A stretch of DNA of 64,000 nucleotides from Ascarosepion bandense. Taxonomy: Eukaryota; Mollusca; Cephalopoda; Sepiida; Sepiidae. The notes below the pieces were generated by a model, which saw only the letters and a list, made by a program, of their open reading frames with translations, was not told the DNA's origin and did no database searches. Below are positions 1 to 10,115 of this stretch, one piece after another. The stretch's first letter is position 1; the number at the start of each line of letters is the position of its first letter. The stretch covers positions 3,211,501-3,275,500 of the forward strand of contig JBBBDQ010001124.1 of NCBI GenBank assembly GCA_037127315.1. The letters are read 5' to 3'. A program made the position numbers and the translations under genes.

Positions 1-259
1 ACACACACTATTCTAATTCTTACACACACACACACACACTATTCTAATTCTTACACACACACACACACACTATTCCTGGTTGTATAAATACAATTGTACA
101 CACTATTCTGCCCACACACACACACACACACACACACTATTCTTACACACACACACTATTCTAATTCTTACACACATATTCTAATTCTTACACACACACA
201 AACTAATTCTTACACACACACACACACACACACACACTATTCTAATTCTTACACAATAC
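1..259. repeat. (AC)n minisatellite with TTCTAATTCTT interruptions
   Basis: Alternating CA runs are separated by a recurring ACTATTCTAATTCTT segment, so this is a compound microsatellite/minisatellite that continues off the left edge. The unique-looking stretch at about 79-110 interrupts it. The apparent 78-residue reading frame here is a product of the repeat (His-Thr runs) and is not a gene. Confidence 0.9.
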
Positions 260-816
260 AAATTCTGTATAATTTGAATATATATCTACTTAACATCCAT
301 CAATTTTGTGTTATTAATTCTATTCTTTAACTCAAATATCCATAATTCATTCGATCTACACATCATATAAATAATATTTAAACTATAACAGTTGTCACAC
401 ACAAATATACACACGGAGTTGTGTTCAATATTTATCAATATTTAAAATTTCTTTGTTCATTAGAAAGAATAAAAATCTGTTAGCTAACCATTTCAAACCA
501 AATTTTTGTTAATCACTATCTTATAATGAGTGACCACTATTTTGGAATGATTTTCAGGAAACTATTGATCATCTCCACCCACTTTGCCCACCCACCGATG
601 GGCGAATACCGCTGCTCCCCACCCCACTCTTTCTATTTTCTGCTTCTTTTGTAAGTTTTGCTTGCATTTCTCCTACCCAATTTGATTTCTTGCTGCCCTT
701 GAGCAGTTCAGACAAAATGTTTTACCTCTCAGTATTTTGGTGATGTACTTGATGATGATGACTACAACTATGATGATGAATAAATACAAATACAACAGAG
801 TCAATGAGTTTTCTTT

Positions 817-834
817 TCTCTCTCTCTCTCTCTT
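817..834. repeat. (TC)n microsatellite
   Basis: About nine TC dinucleotides. The surrounding 260-925 is AT-rich sequence in which I see no gene. Confidence 0.8.
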
Positions 835-925
835 TCTTCTTAATACTGCAAAGTTGAGCAAGGGAGAATCAATATGACCATTAACTCTTTCAGGTCTTTA
901 CCATTTACCATCACAAGATTTAGGA

Positions 926-1226
926 GTTGTGGTGTAGTGAATATCGACTCGGAATGACAAATCGGGTTGCTGATTTTGAATTCCAGTTGAATTCATTGCA
1001 TTCAGTTATGCGCAAATACCCTTGGGAAAAGTATTAATCTGTCTCTTCCCTCCAGTTATGAGTTAGATAACAGGACAGATTGGGTTCTATAGCCTTGGCT
1101 GGAAACCAGTCTACCACAGAAAGCAATGGCAACCTACTGCGGGATAATCTTTTGCCCAGTCATGTCTCTTTCGAGACATGATCACCCAAAGCGTGTATCG
1201 CGTATGGCACTTAACTGACTGACTGA
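926..1226 (+). mobile_element. tRNA-derived SINE, full-length copy
   Basis: Copy of the dominant SINE family in this window. A tRNA-like head (box A resembling TGGTGCAGTGG; box B resembling GTTCGAATTCC, here TTTGAATTCC) is followed by a shared body with the landmarks 'cccttgggaaaggtatt', 'acaggacagattgggttc' and 'gcaatggcaacctactgc'. It ends in the palindrome TCTCTTTCGAGACATGA and a (ACTG)n tail. The roughly 300 bp length, Pol III promoter boxes and short tandem tail instead of poly(A) are what is expected of a SINE mobilised by an RTE-type LINE; the partner is inference. The same family recurs at least twelve times on both strands. Confidence 0.9.
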
Positions 1227-1789
1227 TATGAAAGGGTAATGTGTTTAGTGAACTCATTATTTCTAATGTCTTCACACACGCCAACTGCACACAAACATAT
1301 ATTTCTAAGTTTAAGTCAACATTCCCATTTATTTACAAACAGTGAAATTAACATGTACTGGCCAAGATCATGGAAAGTCTTATCAAAGAAAGTGTACCTC
1401 TCAACAGCGGTCAAACCTTCCATCTCTTTACGATGGAAATCCACTTCTCTCCTTTAACAGGTCATTCAGCTAATGAACATATCTCATGGAGACTTTTTTC
1501 CCTATATCTCCTGACTTATCTAGGCTAGTAAATGTTAATTTCACTGTTATAGTAATAAGATATTGTTAGACTAAAATATGCATTAATAGTTATATATAAA
1601 ATGTAGTTACTTCCAAAGAACAATATTTTCAAAATGAATTTTTCAAAAATGAAAAATCTTTCTTGAAGCTTTTAATTTTAAGTTCAATTTCAAGTTAATA
1701 TATTAAATTTAATATTTCCAGTAAGCAATTTAAATGAATTTAAACTGACTGGAATTATTTTTTTCTTTTTTAATTACAAATAATGTCTG

Positions 1790-2095
1790 GTTTTAGCCAT
1801 ACTGACAAATCTCTCACCATAATGTAATTCTCTTCATTAAAAATCTTTCAAAAATATACTTTTCTGAAACTTTATATTGAATCACTTGCTAGATGTGCTT
1901 TTTTTTTTTTTTAAATAGGGTGATTGGGCTTTGCTTAACTTTGAAGGTCTTCTGTGACTGAGCACTCTAGAAAAAATAGCTAAAACATTCATATTTACAA
2001 ATTTGTCAGCACAACATAATTCTCTTTATTAAAAAATATTTCAAAGTTAAAATATACTTGACTAAAACTTTATTTGAAAAAATTACTTGATTTGA
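1790..2095. repeat. Diverged AT-rich tandem repeat pair
   Basis: Segments 1790-1885 and about 1990-2095 share the order 'acaaatctctcaccataatgtaattctctt' / 'attaaaaatctttcaaaaatatactt' / 'gaaactttat' with many substitutions, so they look like an old tandem duplication. The rest of 1227-2250 is AT-rich with no coding signal I can support. Confidence 0.5.
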
Positions 2096-2253
2096 AGTTT
2101 AGTTGTCTCTATTCAGATTAATTATTTTAATTTAAAATATTACAGAGTAACATATTTTATATGTAAATGGATGTTTTTATGAAGTGTTGACAACTATATC
2201 AAATTTAAGTTTGGGATTTTTTAAATTTTTTTTTTATTGGGGTTATAGACGAT

Positions 2254-3016
2254 GCATCATTGGAGATATTGGTCCTGGAAAATAGAAAAATGTTGTTGAT
2301 AAAGAACATGAGTTTACCAAAATAGCAGTCTAAAATTGTTTTGGTCAAAAGGGCCAGGAAAAGTATCTGGTTTGAATTTGCTACCCAGAAGGAAAAGATC
2401 CCAACAAAAATAGATAAGTGCCTAAGATTGGGGATGGATTCATTAATTTTAATTTGACATTTATCAAAATTTTAATGGCTGGTATTATTTTGGATTCCTT
2501 TGGATACAAGTGATGAAGAAAAATGAATTACTAGCTCTGCAGTGACCATTGCTGACCAGCTTTGTTGATGAAAAATCATGCTCGTTGTTTGTAGTTGAAA
2601 CAGGTTGATAAAGATTAATGACTGCAAATCCACTTTTTTGCCTCCACATTGAAAAGTTTAGATTTGCCACAGTGTACCAGCCCTTGAAGTGGGGGTGATG
2701 GAGTGGGAGAGAGAGATTAGCACAAAGATGCAAGAAGAGAGTTGGAATTAAATGGTGGTTTAATTCCTCTGACCACTCTTAAAAGGGGGCTGGACAACCC
2801 TAAATTTGGAAAATACTCGAATATATTTTGAAAATATGGGATTTTAGGAAAATGTTGATTCTGAAGGTGGGAGATAACCAAACCTTGCCAGGCACAGGAT
2901 TCAATATAAGCAGTAGGTTTGGACAACGTGAAGAATCCCCACATTAGTGCTGCTGAAATCCGCATTGTTTGCTGAGACCATCTGACCATGACCTTGTACC
3001 AGCCCTGAAAACCAAT
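2254..3016 (+). repeat. Dispersed repeat family R1, copy A
   Basis: Collinear with 10116-10910 over about 800 bp, with shared blocks such as 'atattggtcctggaaaatag', 'ttcctttgga', 'agtgaccattg', 'agtgtaccagcccttg', 'cctctgaccactct' and 'aatcccacattagtgctgct' with indels between them. No terminal repeats, poly(A) or recognisable protein were found, so the class is unknown. It may be the untranslated or 3' part of an unclassified retroelement. Confidence 0.75.
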
Positions 3017-3572
3017 GCAGGGGGATGGGGTTACATTATTGGTTGCTGTTGACCAGAATCTACCCAGTAAAACTATCAACAACTTAGAGAGTAGTAACTT
3101 TGAAGACAGCAGCGCCTAAGAACACAGAACCCAGCCCAATCAATTTGTGAAGCTATATACAGAAGTAGGAACCAACGGACTTTAGTCATCTGGCTGTTTG
3201 GTTCTGAAAGTGCTAGCATATCAACCTACCAGGCAGATGAAGTATAGGTAAAAAAAAACTTTTTGTTTCTCTGTTTTAGTTTTTTTTTTTTTTCATGTTT
3301 GATTGTTACACCTTGTCAGGCAATAAGTTTAAAGTTTTATTGGTTAGCTTTCTAATAATGAAAACTGAGGAATTAAAAAATATGACCTACCTCAAAAAAA
3401 AATATTGAACCTGAACAGAAGCAAAGAAGAGCTTGATGAGTGCAAAACTCTAGGAAAGAATTAGAGGGAAGAGTGGAGACAAAAGGATTCAAAGTACAAT
3501 GTGTGGACAGGAAAACTGTAGGGAGTGTCCCAAGAATTTGGAGGAAGACACTGATCCCTGGAGAAAACTCAG

Positions 3573-4160
3573 GCGCCCCTGCCCTTCTCCTCTGTGTTCT
3601 TGACAGGCTCCAAAGGAGAGTCTGCTCGACTGCAGCCACTTCCCCACCGTCGAAATGTGGCCTCCCTTTGTCTGTTCTATAAATACTTTCATGGCTTCTG
3701 CTCGGACGAACTTAAGTCACTGGTGCCACCTCAACAGGTGTTTACTCGTGCAACCAGACTGGCAACTGGGTCCCACTCATTCACAGTCAGGTTAGCCAAA
3801 TGCAGACGACTATTCTACTCCTGCAGCTTCTTCTCTCGCACTTCCCGCCTGTGGAACTCGCTCCCATATTCTTGCTTTCCTGATGGCTACAACCTCCAGA
3901 AATTTAAATGCAATGTCAATACTCATCTATTAACCACTGGACTCTAGCTCTCTCCCCACCCGCATATATCCTTCCCTTTCTCTCCACCTATGTATCTGTC
4001 TTCGCACCTGCATTCTCAGCTTTCTATTGCTCCTTTCTAACTAGTTTGTACTCCTCACTCTTTTCTAATTAATCTTTTTACAGTTATGTAGCCCCCACCC
4101 CCACACCGCTCATCAGTGGCATTTCTGCCTTGCTCGGGGTGAAATGATTAAAAAAAAAAA
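3573..4160 (+). mobile_element. 5'-truncated LINE: RT C-terminal end and 3' UTR
   Basis: A 117-residue open frame (3594-3947) encodes the C-terminal tail that follows the reverse transcriptase domain in Jockey/CR1-like non-LTR elements: 'LQPLPHRRNVASLCLFYKYF', then 'FTRATRLATGSH', then 'SRTSRLWNSLPYSCF' and a final 'LQKFKCNVNTHL'. It is followed by a 200 bp 3' UTR with the family signature 'cagtggcatttctgccttgctcggggtgaaatgatt' and an A-run ending at 4160. The catalytic core is absent, so this copy is dead on arrival. Sister 3' ends lie at 8.9, 25.8, 26.7, 31.2, 34.6, 34.8 and 37.4 kb. Confidence 0.85.
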
Positions 4161-4192
4161 CAGTGGTCCCTGAGACATGGATTCTTCATACC

Positions 4193-4741
4193 AATGTGGG
4201 TTTGTGGTTATGAAGACTATAGGTCAGGGAATTGTTTAACCAGGTGGGGAGAAACTCCAGAATCAGCCGATTGTGTTGTACCCAAGTGAATTAATTGCAG
4301 GTGATTGGAACATGGGTGCAGACAGTGCATGTGTGCAGGTAAATGGAATGAGCGAAGGTTACCCCCACCCCTAAAAAGAAAGCCTACCTGAACTAAGAGA
4401 CAAAAGTCAAGAGAGATTCCCCCAAGGAGAATTTTAAACTATCAGAGGATGCCCAATGTATATAATAGAAGGGATCATGGCTCAGGTGAGCAAGGTGAGG
4501 GCTAAATAAAAAGTGAAGTGTTAGACCTGTGGAAAAAATGGCCATATGATGACATTTGAGAAAGGGTTGGGGTAACCTTTGCTCATCCCATCTACCTACA
4601 CACATGCACTGTCTGCACCCATGTTCCAATCTCCTGCATTTAATACACTTGGGTTCAACACAATCCGCCGATTCTGGAGTTTCTCCCCACCTGGTTAAAC
4701 AATTCCCTGACATATAATCTTCATAACCACAAACCCACATT
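4193..4741. repeat. Long inverted repeat (foldback), arms about 178 bp
   Basis: Left arm 4193-4371 and right arm 4565-4741 are near-perfect reverse complements (left 'aatgtgggtttgtggttatg', right 'cataaccacaaacccacatt'), separated by a 190 bp spacer. It starts about 30 bp after the poly(A) of the preceding LINE. No ORF in the spacer resembles a transposase, so it is either a MITE/foldback element or a local inverted duplication. The open frame over the right arm is spurious. Confidence 0.85.
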
Positions 4742-4919
4742 GTGTGTGACAGTTTTGGAAGAAGGGGACACGTTAAAATGGTTTGTACTTTTACACGTAA
4801 ATGTTAGAATTGTGCTAAAGAGGTGACAGTTAAGAACTAGTATCACATGATTAGAGAATGCAGTTGAACACTATATTCTACGTTACGTTCACATGGTTGT
4901 GAAATGGGGTTATGTGAAG

Positions 4920-5196
4920 ACAGATAAAAGGATGAAACGAGAGGATAAACTATTAACAAAACTTTATTAATTTAATTACATTTAGGATGATGAGTAGAGC
5001 CGCTGGATGCTTAATAAGATGTGGGCCTTGGAGATCTGTCTCACTCATCTTGGTATCATGGCTGAAGCTTTCACTGTATCCAGAATACCCTTCATCCAAA
5101 CAGGAGATGTGACAATAGCCTTATTTTTCGTCCCTCTGGTCAAAGGGGTGATAACATTTCTTAAATATTTTCTTAGGGCCAACTGTGCCCTAATGC
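4920..5196 (-). repeat. Gypsy-1 3' LTR
   Basis: Direct repeat partner of 7625-7840. It contains about 65 bp (near 4985-5050) that the other LTR lacks, so the two have diverged by an indel as well as by many substitutions. That points to an old insertion. Confidence 0.8.
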
Positions 5197-5475
5197 CTCC
5201 CTGTTTGAAGTATTTAGTCATATCGCACACACTTAATCTTAACTTGAAGGTGTCTCACCCGAGTGTGATTGCACTTTTGCTTGTGAGGTCTTTCATCCTC
5301 ATTTTGATTTTCCTGAATGTGGAGCGGGGTAGGGGTGAAGGAGATGGCCATTCAAAAATATCCATCAGTAAATCAAATGGAATGTTGCTAACTGTCATTT
5401 CTAGTGTATCTGGGATGTATTTAATTTTTGTGCCATGCCCAGAGTTAGTTTCCAATTTGTACATCATAGATGTAT

Positions 5476-5713
5476 TGTTGTTTTGGTGTATTGGATATCG
5501 GCTTGGAACGAGAAATCGGGAAGCCGAGTTTGAATTCCAGTTGAATTCATTGCGTTCACTTACGTGCAAATACCTTTGGGAAAGATATTAATCCGTCTAT
5601 TCCTTCCAGTTATGGGTTAAATAATAGGACAGATTGGGTGGCAACTAGTCTACCCTAGTGGCAACCTACTGCAGGATAATCTTCTGCTCAGTCATGTCTC
5701 TTTCGAGACTGAG
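5476..5713 (+). mobile_element. tRNA-derived SINE inserted in Gypsy-1
   Basis: Starts at the tRNA-like head ('ttggtgtattggatatcggc') and runs through the conserved body to 'catgtctctttcgagac'; the last ~80 bp of the family consensus and part of the middle are missing. It lies inside the LTR element, so it is younger than Gypsy-1. Confidence 0.85.
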
Positions 5714-6009
5714 ATGTATTGTCTTTTTCTTTTAAGAGTGGTGCCAGGTATCTAGTTCTGCTGACCAGACCTGTAATTCCTGGTGTGCCAACTGGAAATG
5801 TATTTCCTTTCTTTTGGTTTGTATGGTGTTGTTGGGACTGTAAGGCGTTCAGTGTAGTACAGAGCTTTCTGCTGGTGATAGACTATTCCTCATTATTCTA
5901 TTTGGTGTTGATGAAAAAGAAAGGAGGAAAGTGCCGCAGTGTCTCATCTGTTGCTGTTCTCACCGCCTTTGCTTTCAATAAAGCATGTTTGTACGTGTTC
6001 ACAAAACGT

Positions 6010-6380
6010 TCAGCTTGACCTTTGGATCATAGATAAGGTGGTACCCAGATGTGTGTGATACAACATGAAATGAAGAAGTGATGGAACAACTCCACTGTAA
6101 ATTATGACCCATTGTCTGAGAAGAGTCTCAGGTAGGCTGTGTTGACTAAATAGTTGTTTGAAGATTGCAATTGTTGAACGAGTGTCTGTTGCATCGGAAA
6201 GATTTCTGGCCATTTGGAATAGGCATCTACAACTACCAGAAAACTAAGATCATTGGTAAGGGCCATCAAAATTAATGTGCATCCAAGACCTTGGTCACTC
6301 TGGGTGTGTCCAGTATGAGTCAACAATCTGAGGTGGATTTTTCTGAGCCTCGATGCATTGGATGCAACTTTTAACAGCAT
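6010..6380 (-). pseudogene. Gypsy-1 integrase core, frameshifted
   Basis: Two overlapping minus-strand frames join into an integrase catalytic core. 'FLVVVDAYSKWPEIFPMQQT' contains the first catalytic Asp context (VDAYSKWPE) and 'LRLFSDNGS' the second (SDNG). The other frame continues with 'MLYHTHLGTT', the segment after the second Asp. At least one frameshift separates them, so no intact product is possible. In a live element the enzyme would insert the cDNA into host chromosomes. Confidence 0.85.
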
Positions 6381-6733
6381 GTTCTATGTCTGCGTCTGTC
6401 AGGCTAGTAGACCACACTGCAAGCTATGGCTTTCACTTCCTTCATACCTGGATGTAGTTATTTTAGAACAGCCAGTCTGAGCTTAGTGAGAACAACACGA
6501 TCTGTGAATGTGAGACTATCATCAATTACTGATAGTCTCTACGATGCTGAAACTGTTGAATGGCTCCTGTGGTGTTAAAGGATCGTGAATGCCGGAGAAA
6601 CTTGACAACTTTTTATATAATTGAGACTTGTGTTTTTCATTTTATATCATCACTTATATGAATCGTTCTGATACAATTAGTGAGCATGCGTTTGAAATTG
6701 TCTTCAATGCTGATGGCAGTGATGAATGTATTG

Positions 6734-7160
6734 TCATCTGGCACTAATGAAGCATGATAAGGCATCAGTTTGACCAAATTCTGTTGTCTTGCAGTACTGA
6801 ATGTTAAAATCATAACTCAATAATATGGTCACCCAACATTGTAATCTGTTAGCCGAGTGTACAGGGATGCCTTTGTTTGAGCCAAATATAGAGAGTAATG
6901 GCTTGTGGTTCGTCAGAAGCATGAAAGATTGTCCAAATAGCATCTTATGGAATTTCTTCACTGCAAAAATTAGTGCAAGAGTTTCATGTTCCAATTGGCT
7001 GTAGTCATGTTCAGCAGCTGTCAGAGACCAAACTGCATGCATGATTGACTTTCACAGTTCTCTCTGAGAATACGTAAGTGATCATTGCTCTCACACAATG
7101 ACTTGAAGCATTAGCTGCCACCACAGTCTTCTATGTTGGGTCAAAATGTGTGAGTAGTAG
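6734..7160 (-). pseudogene. Gypsy-1 RNase H domain
   Basis: A 102-residue frame (6734-7042) carries the Gypsy RNase H/tether signature: 'SLTAAEHDYSQLEHETLALI', 'AVKKFHKMLFGQSFMLLTNH', 'KPLLSIFGSNKGIPVHSANR', 'LQCWVTILLSYDFNIQYCKT' and 'TEFGQTDALS'. The preceding N-terminal part of the domain ('LLLTHFDPT', then 'VVAANASSH') lies at about 7050-7160 in a different frame with stops. The domain normally degrades the RNA strand during reverse transcription. TDH has decayed to TNH, removing a catalytic Asp. Confidence 0.9.
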
Positions 7161-7199
7161 GCCCGAGTTATCAATGTTTTGATAGCAAAATCAACTTTA

Positions 7200-7450
7200 A
7201 AGAAATTAAACTGCATATTAAAAACAGAAGTTTGTTCAAATATCTGGTATAGTGTCTCAACCGTTTCATTGAAATTGTTACGTGTGTTTCGGTAAAATGT
7301 AGTGTTTGTAGCGGTCATATTCTGAAGGTTCAAGTTTCCATAAAAGGAGCCTGATTTTCCAATCATCCACCTGTTCTTTGAATTCCACCTAGAAAAGATT
7401 CTTGACTCGTACGAACCATGTGTAGAAAGTCTATTTATCAGCCAGATCAT
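7200..7450 (-). pseudogene. Unassigned Gypsy-1 internal coding remnant
   Basis: Minus-strand open frame directly upstream of the RNase H remnant with a run such as 'NETVETLYQIFEQTSVFNMQ'. Its position just inside the 5' LTR suggests gag, with protease and RT lost by deletion, but no zinc knuckle or diagnostic gag motif is present, so the assignment is inference. Confidence 0.4.
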
Positions 7451-7624
7451 AGTGAAACTCTGTGATTGAATGCATCACTGCCTCTGTTGATGTGGATATT
7501 TTTGTTTCTGAACACACTGATGTGGATGGAGAAAAATCTCTCAGAGTAATAATCCATTAAAAGAAGTTATTGTTTTAAGAGTTGCTGAATTGTTAAATTC
7601 ATCCTTGTGTATATGTCTGAATTG

Positions 7625-7840
7625 ACAGGTAAAAGGATGAAACGAGAGGATAAACTATTAACAAAACTTTATAAATTGAATTACATTTCAACTTTGTATC
7701 ATGACCGAAGCTTCCCTTTTACCCAGAATGCCCTTCTTCCAAACAGGCGATGTAACAAAAACCTTATCTTTCATCCCTCCAGTCAAAAGGGGGATAACTT
7801 TTCTTAAATATTTTTATTAAGGCCAACTGTACGCTAACAA
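7625..7840 (-). repeat. Gypsy-1 5' LTR
   Basis: Direct repeat of 4920-5196, lacking about 65 internal bases. It is followed outside by TGAAG (7841-7845), matching the base run flanking the other end. I could not identify a convincing tRNA primer-binding site next to it. Confidence 0.8.
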
Positions 7841-7908
7841 TGAAGTTGTTAAAAAAAAATAGAAATGGTATCATAAAGAAAGATTAATGTCTTGTCGATA
7901 CTTTTGAG

Positions 7909-8256
7909 ATTTACACTATTTACATTATTTGGACTATTGTCTTCATCGTTGGTGCCATGTTTACAATGTTTAAGCATAGGACATGGCCAAGTGGATATAG
8001 ACGTAGGTTAGTTCCAGTGACTTGACTCAGAGTTGTGAGTTCAATACCAGGCTACAGTAATAGTGAACAAATAACTTAAAAAGTTAAAGGGAGATAACTC
8101 ATAACTACAAGAAGTGGCTTCACACAGTTATCATAGTAAAAGGTTTGGTTAAAAGTTCTTAGCACCTGAAGAAGACCAGAGCGTACAACAGTCAAAACGT
8201 TTTAAACATGACAGCAAAAATGACGACAATAGTCCAAATAATGTAAATAGTGTAAG
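7909..8256. repeat. Inverted-repeat element with tRNA-like and hammerhead-like segments
   Basis: The ends are reverse complements over about 60 bp ('actatttacattatttggac' at the left, 'gtccaaataatgtaaatagt' at the right). Inside, 7980-8060 resembles a tRNA gene (box A 'TGGCCAAGTGG', box B 'GTTCAATACC'). Near the right end, 'CTGAAGA' ... 'GTC' 'AAAAC' (8166-8200) resembles a decayed hammerhead ribozyme core. The right part is homologous to 40107-40196. Likely a non-autonomous element related to Penelope-like ends. Confidence 0.6.
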
Positions 8257-8271
8257 CTTATTGCTGTGCAT

Positions 8272-8290
8272 ACGAGAGAGAGAGAGAGAA
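8272..8290. repeat. (GA)n microsatellite
   Basis: Nine to ten GA units within otherwise unremarkable sequence. 8290-8625 contains nothing I can annotate. Confidence 0.8.
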
Positions 8291-8625
8291 CATCCTCATA
8301 GACGCGAGAGTTAAGCATTAACAGAGAGAGTTAGGAATGACACATTTTACCTGGTGGTAAGATGAGGGAGTAAGGTAGCAAAGCACAATTCAGTATAAAA
8401 AATAATGGAAAGCTCATGTTAAATATTTTAAATCATAAATCCCTTCCTTGAACTTGTGTGAAACTAATACATTAGGAGCATTTGCATCAATGAGTCTAAT
8501 TTACATGACAGGTAATCACAGGTTGTGTGTACTTGAATTATTTAAAGGGAATAAAAATGTGATTAAAAAAAAAAAAATTGTCAGATAAAATCTTTGACAA
8601 AACTGTGTTGTTACAGGCTATCAGT

Positions 8626-8971
8626 TTGGAGTAGATAGACTAAAATATCGCCCAGTTCATATTCCACCCACGTCTTTTGAACAGGCGAAGAGGCTCATCC
8701 CTTGTTCCCTGTTTAGGATGTGGTTTCCGGTTTTCTCTCTTCCAATCTTTTCACTCTTCTCCTTATTTTTTTCCAATTGGAGTGGATAGACTAAACTATC
8801 GCCCGGTTCTCACTGCACCCACGTCTATTGAACAGGTGAAGAGGCTCATCCCTTGTTCCCTGTTTAGGATGTGGTTTCCGGCTTTCTCTTTTTCAATCTT
8901 TTCACTCTTACGTAGCCCCCTGCACATCAGTGGTATTACCACCTTGCTCGAGGTGATATGATTAAAAAAAA
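8626..8971 (+). mobile_element. LINE 3' end with internally duplicated 152 bp unit
   Basis: A 3' UTR of the LINE family at 3.6-4.2 kb, ending in 'ccccctgcacatcagtggta', 'ccttgctcgaggtgatatga' and an A-run. A segment of about 152 bp ('ttggagtagatagactaaa' ... 'ggtttccggttttctctctt') occurs twice in tandem, at about 8626-8777 and 8777-8910, with few differences. The open frame spanning it is a by-product of the duplication. No RT sequence remains. Confidence 0.8.
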
Positions 8972-8974
8972 AAA

Positions 8975-9640
8975 ATATCTGATGGAATCTTGGCAATTGC
9001 CAACCAGAGTGAAATTGAATTATCAAAAGTATGTGAAAGGGTGTCCACTGAGGCAATAAAGATAACACCTCCATTGTCTATGATGAAATTGCCTTTAGGA
9101 GGCTCAACATTTGGAGTATTCATCTCTCTCCAACCATATTAGCAGGCTGATGAGAAGTCATTTATGAAATTGTTTCAGACAAGATCTGAGCAATTGGGCA
9201 GAATTATAGAAGCCTATTGTAAAGAAATTCCCTGAGGTAGCATTAAAAAAAAAAATTTATTAAAGCCTGTACAGAAACTAATTTTGATCAGTTGAAAGAT
9301 AAATTAAATACAATAGGAAAGATGAACCCAGTTTGAAAAGATAATTCTGGGATTATGATAAATTAGTCAGCTATGCTGGAAACATTAGTAGCTATAACAG
9401 TAATAATATCAGCACTATTGATGCTGAGAAAGCATAGGAAAATGATCAAGTGTACCGACAGGTGTGCATGAAGGTGAGAGAGAGACACAATTCAGTGTTC
9501 TTTACCAAAAGCAGGTCAAATTTGACAGATTCAATAAATGAATTTAAAATGGAATCAGCACCTACCAAAGATGAATTAAAGCTCACTGGAGGGAAATTAA
9601 AATTCGGCCTGAAAAAAAAAAAACTGCAGAAGAAAAAGTA
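8975..9640 (+). pseudogene. Degenerate coding-like stretch, unidentified
   Basis: Directly after the LINE A-run, one plus-strand frame reads 'GILAIANQSEIELSKVCERV', 'STEAIKITPPL' and, after a stop, 'FMKLFQTRSEQLGRIIEAYC' for about 85 codons. Another frame at 9345-9640 reads 'YRQVCMKVRERHNSVFFTKS'. Composition is Lys/Glu-rich and helical-looking, with stops and frameshifts. It may be a processed pseudogene or the ORF of the adjacent R1 repeat. I do not recognise the family. Confidence 0.3.
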
Positions 9641-9714
9641 AAAAACAAAAAAAAAATAGAAACTTGTGAATTAAGTTGTAAGTGGTTATGCAAGCTACAA
9701 TTAAAGAAAAAAAA

Positions 9715-9731
9715 ATATATATATATATATA
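9715..9731. repeat. (TA)n microsatellite
   Basis: Eight TA dinucleotides after an A-rich run. Confidence 0.8.
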
Positions 9732-10115
9732 CAAAATGGACAAAGATATCCAGGTGCATGATAAAAGAAAAACTTGTTAATTCTACTGCATGATTACTGG
9801 AATTTTTTTTTCTTTTAGCTTAACTAAAAGGGGAAGGTGAAGTTTGGGTGTCAATGATAAGCCCTCAGGGAGTCGATAAAAAAAGAAACTACTAACTGGA
9901 TAATAATTGTTGAAATTCGCAGGAAAGTGGATCAAAAAGTTGAAGAAAATTAAAAACAAAATACATTGAAAAGTTATGTTTCAAAATATTAAAACGAAAT
10001 CCCAAACAATTCTAAGGAGAATTGAGTCCAAATTTAACCAGATGGAATGCAGTAAGATTGAGCAAATCCAAGACTACTTGTCCTTCCCCACTTCGTGCCA
10101 AGAAGAAAGAGACAA

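Larger units (their letters stand above)
4920..7840 (-). mobile_element. Degenerate Ty3/Gypsy LTR retrotransposon (Gypsy-1)
   Basis: Two direct repeats at the ends (4920-5196 and 7625-7840) are the LTRs, starting with a shared 'aaaaggatgaaacgagagga' block and ending with 'ggccaactgt'. TGAAG occurs immediately outside both ends (4915-4919 and 7841-7845), a fitting 5 bp target duplication. Read on the minus strand, a purine tract (AAACAGGGAGGCA) precedes the 3' LTR near 5196, as expected for a polypurine tract. Inside are frameshifted RNase H and integrase remnants; protease and most of RT are deleted. A SINE (5476-5713) inserted later. The element is non-functional. Confidence 0.85.

Noticed and set aside
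94..330. 78-residue plus-strand frame rich in His and Thr
   Set aside because: Encoded by the CA minisatellite; no start context or homology.
4161..4180. CAGTGGTCCC at the end of the LINE tail as a Tigger-type terminus
   Set aside because: Only the first ten bases match and no partner end was found.
5007..5591. 194-residue plus-strand frame
   Set aside because: Antisense to Gypsy-1 LTR and internal region and runs into a SINE; no motif of its own.
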